Of a DNA stretch of 64,000 nucleotides, positions 31,928 through 42,048 are shown one piece after another. Position 1 is the stretch's first letter, and every line of letters starts with the position of its first letter. A program made the position numbers and the translations under genes. Source of the stretch: Psococerastis gibbosa (lineage: Eukaryota > Arthropoda > Insecta > Psocodea > Psocidae); assembly GCA_963971405.1 (NCBI GenBank), contig OZ020485.1, positions 13,330,001 through 13,394,000 on the forward strand, in the 5' to 3' direction. The notes under the pieces are model-generated. The model was not told the DNA's origin and did no database searches. It worked only from the letters and a program-made list of their open reading frames with translations.

Positions 31928-32780
31928 GGCGGGGTTTCCACCGACCTCTCATTGCAGAATGCACATACGTTGCAGACATTCAAGGCTTAGGCGGGGTTTC
32001 CACCGACCCCTCATTGCAGAAAGCAAATTACATTGACGGAAATTTTAATTTTTCTTTTGATAGAAATCTATTAAAATGTTTTTACATAACATATCCCATG
32101 ACGCAATTTTTTAATTTCAGTTTGTTTGTTTGTGATTTTACTCTATGATCACTGGGGTTCATTTGTGGCGTCATTTTGTAGATGGCAGCATGAGTTGCAA
32201 TGATATCAAAGCGTTGATTTTTCCATAAGCTTCAATACTATTTTAAAATGATTTTTAATTACGTATTATTTTAAAGTGATATTTTACTATAAATCATGGA
32301 GAATATATACATTAAATTATATGCAGCTAAATAAGGTCCATGCATAGTAAAAATATTATAAAAAATATTAAAAGAATTAATTAGATGCTAAGAGCTTAGT
32401 TTTCGCATGCAAACGGCGGCCATTTTGAATAATATGGATATCGGTTTGTCCTCAGCGAACCTAGTGACCAAAACTGTCCCTACAGAACCTCATTTTAACT
32501 GTGGCATAGAGTAAAACAAAAATTTCCGTCAATGTCATTTGCATTCTGCAATGAGAGGTCGGTGGAAACCCCGCCTTTATTAATGATATCTGCTACCACG
32601 TCAACGTATGTGCATTCTGCAATGAGAGGTCGGTGGAAACACCACCTAAAACAAAAATCTCCGTCAATGTCATTTGCATTCTGCAATGAGAGGTCGGTGG
32701 AAACCCTGCCTGTATTAATGATATCTGCTACCACGTCAACGTACGTGCATTCTGCAATGAGAGGTCGGTGGAAACCCCGC
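31928..32780. mobile_element. Composite fold-back MITE (GTTTCCACCGA family), copy B
   Basis: Left arms begin GGCGGGGTTTCCACCGACC at both 31928 and 31990. Matching right ends close at 32575, about 32645, about 32708 and 32780. The block 32503-32645 is repeated directly at 32646-32780, so the right side is a tandem of fold-back arms. Each arm carries TCTGCAATGAGAGGTCGGTG and CTACCACGTCAACGTA-type segments. The loop is interrupted by a foreign insertion at about 32155-32480. Confidence 0.85.
32155..32480. other. Insertion inside the loop of MITE copy B
   Basis: Relative to copies at 26571 and 46257, about 330 bases interrupt the loop between TTTTACTCTATGATCA and TTTTAACT. The ends CTGGGGTTC and GAACCTC are weakly inverted. 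Unclassified; AT-rich, no ORF. Confidence 0.5.
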
Positions 32781-33288
32781 ATAATCAAGCAGATGCTGAA
32801 CGTGGACCATGTTAGTCTGTAAAACCGTAGACTGTAGCCCACCATATCATTTATAAGACGCAACAGGAGTAGAAAATACTGTACGGGTGTAAAAAAAAAA
32901 CATTTTCACATAGGAAAAATTGATAGTCCAGTAGAGCCATAAATGATGTTTTACTACATTTTGAAATTGGGTGGCCGTCACTAATACAGTAGGTTATTTA
33001 ACATTATTTGTAAGAAAATAACAGGCACTGAGGATGTCACGTCGAAAGAGTTCCAAAACTGAGAATTCTATATTTAGTTCTATTTGAACCCGCCCAAAAT
33101 TTCTGAGGCATCCTGCCACGTCTTTTCTATGGATACGTTGCAAGTGATCCCTAAAATTCAAGAAATTCTATTTCTATCTGGAAGTGAATGTCCTATCTCT
33201 CCTACCTGTATGTAGAACTGTACTGTGACCCATTGGTATTAGTGTATAGGCTACTACATACGTATAGGATCATATTTTCTTCTACTTC

Positions 33289-33435
33289 GGCGGGGTTTCC
33301 ACATACGCCAATGGTCAATGGTAAATGTGGTATTGACATATTAGCAGACATTAAAGACATACTAAAAATGTCTGCTACCACGTCAAAACCATATTTACCA
33401 TTGACCATTGAATGTGAATATGTGGAAACCCCGCC
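33289..33435. mobile_element. Short fold-back MITE, 147 bp, TTC TSD
   Basis: Ends GGCGGGGTTTCCACATA and the inverted TATGTGGAAACCCCGCC. Almost the whole element is a hairpin (TGGTCAATGGTAAAT against ATTTACCATTGACCA). TTC flanks both sides. It shares only the terminal GGCGGGGTTTCCAC and the internal TCTGCTACCACGTCAA with the longer family. Confidence 0.85.
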
Positions 33436-33490
33436 TTCATGACTCCTCATTTATGATATTAGGCCTACTGTCAATATTTCGACTTCTTTG

Positions 33491-34006
33491 CAGGGACGGA
33501 TCAAGGGCGGATTTAGGGGTATGGACCCCTCCCCCCCAAAAAAAAATTATATTAACTTACACTAGATAATATGGGTTTACAGTGGGAATTAAAAATAATA
33601 ATGTTTTTTAATGTTATAATCCACTGAATCTGCCCGCTGACCCCTCCCCCCTAAATTGGAGGCAAAATCCGCCCTTGGGCCGGATTAACCTTCTCTGGGC
33701 CCCTAGGCAACCCCCTCCCCCCTCTATGGGCTCTATGTCTATATAGTCTTCCTAGGTAAGGGGACTAACATTGCAACTAAGAACTAATAATACTAAATAC
33801 AAAGTACATCATATTTTTAGTATATACAGTTTTGGCGGGAATACTTATTTCTGTTTTAAAAATTTGAGTTTTGCAATATTATGAAAAGCACATTTTTCAA
33901 AGTATTATGAAAAGTTTTGAAAAATTACATAATAAATTAACTTTTTTTACAAATTTGTGAGCCCTCAGGCAGCTGCCTAGTGTGCCTAGTTGGTGATCCG
34001 GCACTG
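33491..34006. mobile_element. Outer hAT-type MITE, split by another hAT MITE
   Basis: Starts CAGGGACGGAT and ends ATCCGGCACTG. The flanks CTTCTTTG (33483-33490) and CTTCTGTG (34007-34014) match at 7 of 8. The element at 33502-33677 lies inside its left terminal repeat. Removing that insertion with one TSD copy gives CAGGGCCGGATTAACC, which pairs with the inverted right end CAGTGCCGGATCACC and with matching CTAGGCA segments further in. No ORF. Confidence 0.8.
33502..33677. mobile_element. Inner hAT-type MITE, 176 bp
   Basis: CAAGGGCGGATTT and the inverted AAATCCGCCCTTG are the ends. The flanks GGACGGAT (33494-33501) and GGCCGGAT (33678-33685) differ at one base. Both flanks belong to the outer element's terminus, so the nesting order is clear: this one is younger. 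Confidence 0.85.
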
Positions 34007-34020
34007 CTTCTGTGGTATGG

Positions 34021-34110
34021 TGCTTGTACTTGTTGAAGTCTACACCCTACACCTCATGCGATTGGAGACGTGTCGTAACTCAACATGGGTACTAACCTAC
34101 AAAGACGACT
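34021..34110 (-). repeat. Unclassified dispersed repeat 'D', copy 2
   Basis: The reverse complement matches the GTTGAGTTACGACACGTCTC and CGATCGCATGA core of the copies at 40590 and 47998. Confidence 0.6.
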
Positions 34111-34144
34111 GTAGAGGTCAATCGGATACATTCATTAAATTGTT

Positions 34145-34521
34145 CAGAGGCGGTCCCAGACCTCATAAAAGGGGGAGGCACTTTTCAGTGGCGTAACAAT
34201 AGGTTTTCAAGGGCGTATAATTTGGCGCCTCTCCACCCACTTTCATAAAGGTTGCTCAGGAGCCAGAGGGCTGGAATATTGGGGTTTTACGCATTTCGAG
34301 AACAATAAGGCTTATATTTTACAAAGAATGAACATAATTATGGGCACGGGGTGTCCGGGGGTCTCCCCCGGGAGAAAGTTTTTGAAAAATAGGGCTGAAA
34401 TAGTGAGGTTTTGCGCATTTTGAGTGCAGTACCACTTAGATTTTAGAGGCAAAGAATATAACTGCTGGCCAAAGGGGGGGGGGGCAATTGCCCTCAGTGC
34501 CGGTCGCTGTGTCTGCCTCTG
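34145..34521. mobile_element. hAT-type MITE, 377 bp, perfect 8-bp TSD
   Basis: Begins CAGAGGCGGTCC and ends GTCTGCCTCTG. AAATTGTT flanks both sides exactly (34137-34144 and 34522-34529). The interior shares the GGGGTTTTACGCATTT and GGTCTCCCCCGGG blocks with the elements at 612 and 25322. A second possible terminus, CAGTGGCGTAAC, lies at 34186, so it may itself contain an older end. Confidence 0.88.
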
Positions 34522-34529
34522 AAATTGTT

Positions 34530-36123
34530 AGTATGAGATTCGCCTTTTATAAATAAATAAAAACCCAGTGAATTTTATAGTTTAAATCCAAAAATTGAGT
34601 TTGGGGGTGTCCTATTGTTCAATAGCTTTGCTGCTGTTTGAATGGGAGAGCGAACGACCGCATTCGAATTTCGAAGTACATAACCATGACCTAGGTCAGG
34701 GGTTGCACAAATGTTTGTCAAGTGGCCAGTGGCTACCCTCCCTAGGGGCGGCTTGTCCAATATGAGGCACTCTGTACATACCGACCCTGGCGCAGGGGAC
34801 TCAACCTTTTTCCATTATTTCGATTGCTCTCCACCTTCCCCACAGACCTGTAAATTCCACATTGCACCTCTTTTCCTTTCTCAAGTAGGTAGTGGTAGAG
34901 AACTTTTACCTGTTACGTACCATTGGATTTGAGTTTGATAAAAATACGTATATCCAATAGGTAGGTAGGTAGGTATTTATTAAGGTGTATTTGACCTTGG
35001 AGGCTAAACCAAATAATGGCCTTAATCAATATTAATTTATTATATTATAATATAAATATACAATTACTCACATTGCAACAGGAGGCACTGTGCTGCGGCA
35101 AGCTATACGCTGGCTAAACTTAACTTTGAGGACTGAAATATAAATATATTAATTTATGCAGAAATTGAGGTGAAGCCTAGTACACACTTACGATATATAA
35201 ACTGCTAGTCATAGTTTATATCTGAAAGTACGGTTAGCATTAAAAGAAAAGTCCCAAACCAAAATTATCTTTTAGTCCTTTTTCATGAAAATTAAGTCAT
35301 AATAAAATTGACCAAATTGAGGTGATGCAAAGCACACACTTCTATAAAACTGCTAGTTGGTTGTGGTTGGTTGACAATGTACGAAAATTAGTGGCTCGAT
35401 GAGAAAAATTCCAAAACTTCCCGGAATTCGTCATCCTTAATCCGTGCTTCAATCGAAAAGGTCAAACCAACAGAATGCTCTTATTTTAGCTCCAAAGCGC
35501 TTTTTAGAGGATTTAATTAAAGTTTGTAGCTAATTCGTTAGGTACGGGAACCGGTACTAGGAAAAAGTTACTCTTGTGACAACGTCTAATAAATTGATGA
35601 GCGCCGGCTGGAATACTACGTGCATGTACGAAAAATGTAACGCGGGTCGGGAACGCGGGTCAGTAACGCTGGTTTAAAGCAACATGTAGAAGATCTTCGT
35701 CTATTCTTCTTCTTTTAGGCCACGCTATATATTGATAGGGCAAGGAGTTCGACATTAGGGTATGGAAACGTGAGAAGGTGCGCCCAAATTTGGGCCGAAT
35801 TTGCCGATTTTCATCGAAAATATGCCTTTTTCGGGCGCGTGTTTGGAGGTGTTAATATCAATTTGAAAACTTCAAACTACTTTCGTTCTTTTCCACCTTT
35901 CTTACTATTTCCAGAAATATATATTCAGTTTTCTCATTGTCCATGGTCAGGTGAGTGTATAAGTATGATTTTACATTTTAGTGATTTTATGATAAATTAT
36001 TTATTATTATTTTTATATAAACCTGTATTATTGAAGAATTGGAATAAATTTAAATTTAATTGTTTAATTTAATTGTTAATTGTTTAATCGTTCGAACATG
36101 TTGATTTCACATTAAACAATATT
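34530..36123. other. Mostly unassigned
   Basis: Contains a hAT-like end (CAGGGGTTGCAC at about 34698) without a partner, and the LINE tail at 34958-35110. Frames at 34711-34932 and 35770-36072 have no domain. Confidence 0.35.
34958..35110 (-). mobile_element. LINE 3' end fragment with (CTAC)n tail
   Basis: On minus: AAGGTCAAATACACCTTAAT, then AAATACCTACCTACCTAC. A 3' UTR ending with an AATAAA-like signal and a tetranucleotide tail is typical of 5'-truncated LINEs. Confidence 0.5.
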
Positions 36124-36246
36124 CTACCAGACCACGATAGGATGGCACGTGGAACACTATGTTTATTCAAAAACTTGCATAAGCGGAACACCGAGTTTAT
36201 AGGATTTTCATAAGTGTTGCAAGTGCCATCCTATCGTGGTCGGGTA
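36124..36246. mobile_element. Palindromic MITE, 123 bp
   Basis: CTACCAGACCACGATAGGAT and GGCAC pair with the inverted right end (GTGCC through GGTAG) with one mismatch. About 70 bases separate the arms. No clear TSD. Confidence 0.85.
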
Positions 36247-37087
36247 GTACAAGTACCAATCACGTCATCAACGATAATAAAATGGAATAGATTGTGCCAA
36301 ACCAGGTCCTGATTTACCTGATGAAACCACCTAAAAAAACAGAATGAATCCTACTCTGATTCACAGGAGGTACATTACCGAAATTTTATTCAAAGCAGCG
36401 TAACCAATGCTCAAAATTTCGGCAATGTGAGATAAAAATATTCTCCACTCATCGCGTTCTTAGAATACGTCATGCGTAAATGGAAACCACAGATTACAAT
36501 ATGTATCTCTTCTCCCCGCACTCCATCTTGCGTACTTTAGAATTTCAAAAACTCGAAGCTTTTCATGAGCAAAAAAAAAAAATGAAAACACAAAAGAATT
36601 TGTGCCGTGATACAACCGTTGCTGTACTGTAGCTACCCCCTACCCCCCTACCCTTCTCGTAAAAATATTCAGCTCATCGCTAAGGGGAGCAATATAGGGA
36701 CGGAACACAATGAAACTGCTGGGCAGCAAGGGTGGACAAACAGAACTGCAGTAGACTATTGTCTGCTTTGTCTTTATGTCCGATATTGACCCGACTTGCT
36801 CAATTCAATTTTCATTTTGAAACCGGACAACAGTTCTACGTCCAAAACTTGTCCTCCGTTTGCAAATAGCATCATTATCAAGCCATCAGTGGCGGATCCG
36901 GTTTTTTATTTTAAGGGGTCATGCTTGCCGAAATTGGGGCCCTTTGCTAAGTTAGACCGGTTTATGGTAGCCTATTTTTATTAAATATTTTTTTTGTTAA
37001 TTAGGTAAACCTGCAGTCCGATCAATTTGAACGCTGTGCACCCGATTTCTGCGATGTCTAATCAATAATAATAGAATAAATACTGGC
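36247..37087. other. Mostly unassigned
   Basis: CAGTGGCGGATCCGG at about 36890 resembles a hAT terminal repeat without a partner. No gene supported. Confidence 0.35.
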
Positions 37088-37266
37088 TTCTTGTTCTAAT
37101 ATTAAGCCAACCTAATGGAGGTACGGCTGTAAAGCCCTCTCAACTAGGAAAGCCCAGGACCGCATGCTTTGCATGCCGTCCGAAGCATGACCAGAAAATG
37201 TAGCAAGTGTGGAACAAACCACCTTCCGGGTGAAAGTCAGAGTCTGTACCACTACTCTACATGTTA
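37088..37266 (-). mobile_element. tRNA-derived SINE (copy 4)
   Basis: Body and tail match copies 2 and 3. The head is damaged: the B box is lost by a deletion (GTGGAACAAACC on plus) and the 5' end is cut after CATGT. A likely old, inactive copy. Confidence 0.8.
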
Positions 37267-38344
37267 GAGATTACCTGAACTTGTCAGAAAGCTCGCGAAG
37301 CTCAGTTATCCACGTTGATGCCCTTTTTACATTTAATATAGAATGCAGAAGCTTACTAGTTTTGTACGCCATTGACCTTCTTGACTTACGAGAAAATCGT
37401 TACAACCTTGTTTAAAAATGTATCTAATTGTCGTCATGCCCCCCCCCCCAGCTCCGCCTGAAAAATATTGAAATGATGCCCTTGCTTACGTCCATAGATA
37501 GTCCCTCAAAAACTGCTACTACTTCCGTTCTATAACGAAGGTGTAATATCTAATATGAAGTTTCAAGGCGTTGCGGTGCTCCTATAAAGCTTCGAACCTT
37601 ACACATTATCTTCCCAATCGATGAGCCCACTATACTTCAGCCTGAGCCTATGTAGTATATACCGCGAATAAGCCCCTTAGCGAATATGCATTAACGGAAC
37701 CAATTAAACAGGGATTAATTTGTGAAAGCTGCTAAACTTAGAAGCTCAATATAATATTTTCATTCATAAATGATTAAGGGACGGGGGAAGTTTGCAAAGG
37801 ACGCGACCAGGTATTCTGCAGCCCCCTCTAGCTGATATATACAAAGATTGCAAATTCGCTATTAATATGTAACAACGTGAGGGTGCTCACAAACGACCTG
37901 AATTTCCCCGGAAGGCATAAGAGGGACGAAGGGGTTGGAAGCTATTTTAAGTTAAGGGGGTTGAAGAGTTTAATTAGGATTTGGAAGGAAGGGGGTAGGA
38001 AGGGGACAATTTCTTGGGGTGCAGATTTGATAGCAAACAAGTTTTGGTCTGCCATCATAAATCTTGCCTTTGGCACAGTCGCTGAGTCACCGCCCCAGAT
38101 GGCTCCCCCTTTTCGAGTCAGTTTTCAGCTCTTTGGAAGAGGGTTTCGGGGAAAAATTACATTTTATGACGTGTTTCGCGCTGTAGTCTAGCCTAGTACT
38201 GGACGCAGCAAACCATTAAATCATGTATAGCGACTGATTTTTCTCGCAAAATTACTGCATGTTTTGATGAACAAAGGTGGGTTGTAAAATTGTAATATAT
38301 TGTAGAGTTCTATATAAGAGAGATCTCACTAATGATATTTTTTT
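37267..38344. other. Unassigned
   Basis: The 104-codon frame at 37877-38191 shows no recognisable domain. A C10 tract lies at about 37440. Confidence 0.35.
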
Positions 38345-38519
38345 AATTTCTGGTGCCAGTTGCCCCGTCTTTGTCGACCAATCAGAGCATTGACCAATTG
38401 ACATGTCTTCGTTCGGCGAATCAGAGCCCGTCTTGCAGTTACAAGATGGTATTTCTTATTGTTTGGATGCACCCAAGGCGTTTTTTGATTGTTCGGGAAG
38501 GAGGTGGCACCAGAAATTC
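38345..38519. mobile_element. MITE with AATTTCTGGTGCCA ends, copy 1
   Basis: AATTTCTGGTGCCA at the left is inverted at the right (TGGCACCAGAAATT). The interior has CCGTCTT..GACCAAT and GAATCAGAGCCCGTCTTGCA. 175 bp. Confidence 0.8.
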
Positions 38520-38543
38520 GCTCCTGTCAATTTTTTTGGTTTA

Positions 38544-38672
38544 AATTTCTGGTGCCACTTGGCCCGTCTTCATTGACCAATTGACACATTTTCTTTCGGC
38601 CAATCAAAGCCCGTCTTGCAGCCACATGATGGTATTTCTTATTGTTTGGAAGCACCCAAGGCGTTTTCTTCC
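38544..38672. mobile_element. Same MITE, copy 2, right-truncated
   Basis: Repeats copy 1 from AATTTCTGGTGCC through GGTATTTCTTATTGTTTGGA and CACCCAAGGCGTTTT, 199 bases downstream and in the same orientation, without the right terminal repeat. Confidence 0.8.
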
Positions 38673-38689
38673 AGGGCGCGGGGGCAGGT

Positions 38690-38990
38690 GCAAAAGTTTG
38701 ATTAAATCGATTGGTCTTCGCGGGTTTATTTGAAATTTTTTGGAATATTAGCCTATATAACATTAAATTCTTATTCATTAGGCCTATACTTACTACTACT
38801 GAAGTTGGCGCTGTCAGCTTTGGGGGACTTTTAGCCGCATTCACAACACCACGCCAACGGATCCTGTTCTTCGCCGGACCACGCCACTCATCGGCCTATT
38901 ATAAGGTCTATATCTAGTTTAAATTCCCCGCACTTTTTTGTATTGCATAAATTCATCGAAGAAACCCCAATTCTATCTAGTGTTAACTCG
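38690..38990. repeat. Dispersed repeat 'K', copy 1, interrupted
   Basis: AAGTTTGATTAAATCGAT, TTTATTTGAAATTTTTTGGA and GCACTTTTTTGTATTGCAT match 62330-62500. About 105 bases absent from that copy lie at 38788-38892. Confidence 0.7.
38788..38892 (-). mobile_element. Short LINE 3' insertion with 7-bp TSD
   Basis: On minus it encodes EWRGPAKNRIRWRGVVNAAK, a typical LINE ORF2 C-terminal pattern (DRxxWRxVVxAA), ending in an AGT-repeat tail. GGCCTAT flanks both sides (38781-38787 and 38893-38899). The other copy of repeat K lacks it. Confidence 0.65.
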
Positions 38991-39418
38991 TCAAATCATT
39001 CTGACTACGCCCATGGTGGAGGCTCGTGGTTTCTGAAACTGGAGGGGCAGCTGGTGTACAGTACCCTGTACCCGAAACACTTTAAATGTCAAACACAAAC
39101 AATTTTATTTTTCTCTTGTATTTAATGACTCGTGACTCGGATCATTACTCTATGATACTGCTTTATATACTCATCTCGCAGTTACTGTAATAATTCCCCT
39201 GCTTTTAAGATTAAAGTTGTCCATACAACAATGAATTTAAACATAAATAAATACATATTTCGGCAATATCTGATCGCAATGACATGGCACAATAGTAATT
39301 TAATAACGTTTTTGTGGATTTATGAAATACTGGTAGCATAATTCAATTTTTTAAGTTGCAGTTTCACTCAGTAACATTATAGGGCACATTTTTTTTTATT
39401 TTTTTTTATTTTTTTTTA

Positions 39419-39505
39419 TAAAGATTAATCGCATACAAACAATTCAATGAATGTATCCGATTGACCTTATCAGTCGCCTCTGTAGGTTATTACCCGTGAT
39501 TTATA
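39419..39505 (+). repeat. Unclassified dispersed repeat 'D', copy 3 (partial)
   Basis: AAAGATTAATCGCATACAAA and CAATTCAATGAATGTATCCG match the left half of the copies at 40590 and 47998. Confidence 0.6.
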
Positions 39506-39539
39506 TTTCTTTTACCTGAAATATTAGGGAGGATAACTC

Positions 39540-39690
39540 GCCAGTGCTGGATGAGTTGATACTGACCTTCGCGAGTTGGGAGTCGGTAGATGGTGGAGCG
39601 TTGTTCAAAACCGAGATGAATAGGAGTGTTGTCGATCAGGCCCTCAAGGGCTGTAGAGCCAGAGGAAGAAGAAAAAGAACTGCTCAGTGT
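39540..39690 (+). pseudogene. LINE ORF2 C-terminal tail fragment (family W)
   Basis: Same sequence family as 46975-47230 and 55945-56085, here on plus: GATGAGTTGATACTGACCTT, GCGAGTTGGGAGTCGGTAGA, then an AGAAGAAGAAAAAG tail. Frameshifted relative to the DELTTDLRELGVRRWWSVVQ reading of the 47 kb copy. Confidence 0.7.
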
Positions 39691-40589
39691 CCTTCTGGTT
39701 CGACGAGCCACCATTGGCTCTACCACAAAATACTGCTCTTTCTTTGTGGCTTTACTATCAATATTTCTTGTAAAATTTTATATTTAAAAAAAATGGATTG
39801 TGGTTGTGTCCGATATTCTCTTAAAAGGCAAAGCAAATCATGTAGGCTCACTGAGAGTCACGTGAAGACCTCAAAACCAACAAGGTAAACTGAAAATGTG
39901 GAGGTTTTGAGTGCACGCATTTCCCATTCGGAGCACGTTACGTTTCTTAGCACCCTTCATCCCCGAGTTGATTCCACATTATCTCACTTCTGGTCAGGCA
40001 TTGGACTCCTCTAAACAACATTTTTTATTGCCTTCAATGGCGGAATCCACGTGTTTTCCCGCTCGTTTTGCGGCTAACGGTTTACGATATTTTTTCGAGC
40101 GGTTTCGGAATGGCTTTTGCTGGGATTTTCGGTCGTAATGCTTCGTCCAATATTGCTTTTAACCTGTGGAATTTTGGAAATGGTTTGCTTTTTGTTTTTT
40201 TGAAGGGTCATTGGGGTGTAATAAGACGGAATTGCCTGGAACAAATGACGAGTATTTCGTATTATTATACACTATTACGATTTTATTGTATTTATTGTGC
40301 TATTGTACTATATACTTGTATTTATCGATTTGGTGTTTGGGCTTCGAAAAGCGGTATATAACCATGTTAGTTTAAACATTATCTGTGGAATCAGTGTAAA
40401 TAGGATAAGTAAAACAATTAATTAGGCTATATCACCAATTAGAAGCAAATAGCTGGCCTTAATGCTTTAGAAGAGAAGGTTATTCCATAGAATAGAAATA
40501 TTGGTTTTATTTGGGTTGTGCTGCGTTTAAGTGACATTTAAAAAAAATATTTTTATTAAAAATATTTGAAGTTCTTAGTTTTTCTAAAA
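39691..40589. other. Unassigned AT-rich sequence
   Basis: Overlapping frames at 39544-39888, 39911-40138 and 40068-40375 lack domains. Nothing supported. Confidence 0.35.
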
Positions 40590-40745
40590 GGGTTAATCGT
40601 ATACGGTATACAAACAATTAAATTAATGTATCCGAATTCAGATTGAGCTCTTCATTCGCCTCAATGAGTAAATTAATACTTGTGCTGAGTTGCGACACGT
40701 CTCCGATCGCACGGCATGTAGAGACTCACACAAGTACATTTCAAT
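40590..40745 (+). repeat. Unclassified dispersed repeat 'D', copy 4
   Basis: Near-complete copy from GGGTTAATCGTATACGG through GACACGTCTCCGATCGCA to CACACAAGTACATTTC. Confidence 0.65.
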
Positions 40746-41339
40746 GGTAGAACCATAAATGAAATGTCAGAAAGGAGAATAAATGTTCCTCTATAGATTT
40801 TGATATGCATATATATTAGTAGGCCCTAACATCAATTGGCAACAGAACTCATTTTTTATAAAAAGTAAAGTAAATGTAAGTTATTTCAAAGTTTTCCGTT
40901 ATCATACATTCGTGAACACATGGGGCCCGTTCGGCAAAGCACGTGATGGGCCCCTAAACAGTTTCTAGCATTGTACAAACAATGTAAAGACACCCATTTC
41001 ATTTATCACTATAAACACAGAAACCTATTAAACATTAGAATGTCAAACTAAAACTATTGATATGGACTTCTCTGTCAAACTAAAACTATTGATATGGACT
41101 TTTCTCTCATTGTTTTTTTTTTCTTCAAATTATTGACTCATAAATAGTCAAAATGTTTATAGTCTAGACTTGATGTTTTGATATTATGTAGCCTACATGG
41201 TAGACCTAATTGTATTTTTGACGGTGCCGAGCACATACTGTACCTTTATATCTATATTGTACTGTATGTGGTAATAATGGCCTATTATATTTCATTTCAT
41301 TTCATTTCATTTCAAAATATTAATAAATAATCATAAAGA
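40746..41339. other. Unassigned with simple repeats
   Basis: A 27-bp direct repeat (GTCAAACTAAAACTATTGAT) occurs at about 41042 and 41074. (TTTCA)n lies at about 41291-41315. The latter could be a LINE tail. Confidence 0.45.
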
Positions 41340-41733
41340 AAATTTTTTGTTTTCTTTTCCTTGTCCAGTATTCCCTGGACAAGGAGCATATATTACAAAA
41401 ATACAATACATAATAATACCATCCCGCATCCCCAAGCTATCGCTTATTTGGGACAAAAGACTCATACAGTGCTGCTAAACAAGGCTTAATCATTTATTTT
41501 TGTTATTTATTTATAATGTTTATTTTATTTTATTTTTATTTTATTTTATTTTAACTTGTTATTTTAATGTCAGTTTTTATTATTATTATTATTAACTCCA
41601 ATTGACCAGCCATCTTTTTATACCCGCTTTTAACTCACCCATCTGTTTAAATTTTTTCATTTGTGGAGGAAGTTCATTAAATATCTTTGGTATAAGTACT
41701 TTGTTTAATCTCTCTCCGTATTTGTTATATCAT
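41340..41733 (-). mobile_element. LINE 3' end, copy B (family N)
   Basis: On minus from 41733 the peptide contains NKYGERLNKVLIPKIFNELP and MGELKAGIKRWLVNW, matching NKYGRRLNETVLPEIFNKLP in copy A. A 3' UTR ending in a stem-loop follows (41359-41384). 5' truncated, and abutting the 3' end of copy A. Confidence 0.75.
41359..41384 (-). ncRNA. LINE 3' UTR stem-loop (copy B)
   Basis: CCTTGTCCAG and CTGGACAAGG form a perfect 10-bp stem with a six-base loop. The equivalent in copy A differs by compensating bases. Probable cis-acting RNA element recognised by the LINE reverse transcriptase, by analogy with stringent-type LINEs. Not an independent RNA gene. Confidence 0.6.
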
Positions 41734-41754
41734 AATAATAATAATCACTTTTTT

Positions 41755-41779
41755 CCTTGACCGGTAACCCCGGACAAGG
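41755..41779 (-). ncRNA. LINE 3' UTR stem-loop (copy A)
   Basis: CCTTGACCGG and CCGGACAAGG pair with a single mismatch. Relative to copy B, the inner pairs have changed on both sides, which supports selection on structure. Confidence 0.6.
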
Positions 41780-42048
41780 TGCATATATTGAGAACAACAA
41801 TTTGTTATTAATCAGCATTATCACGCTCAAGCTTCCGCTTATCGAGCGATCATAGTGCAGTGGCACTGCCAGATATAAATATAATTAATAATAATTAATA
41901 AGAATAAACCATTGTATAGTACTCACTCCAGCTTTCTGCAATGAGTGAGATCCTTCTGAACTCTGAAGGATGTATTTATATATATTTATTATTTATACTA
42001 TTATATATTATTATATATTGATGTAAAATTATATGTATAATGAAATGG

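Noticed and set aside
32495-32863. 122-codon ORF on minus with a repeated peptide
   Set aside because: The repetition is simply the tandem MITE arms read in one frame; no protein family is indicated.
31928-33435. CRISPR-like regularly repeated short sequences
   Set aside because: The repeats are inverted and direct MITE arms without uniform spacers, and the genome is eukaryotic.
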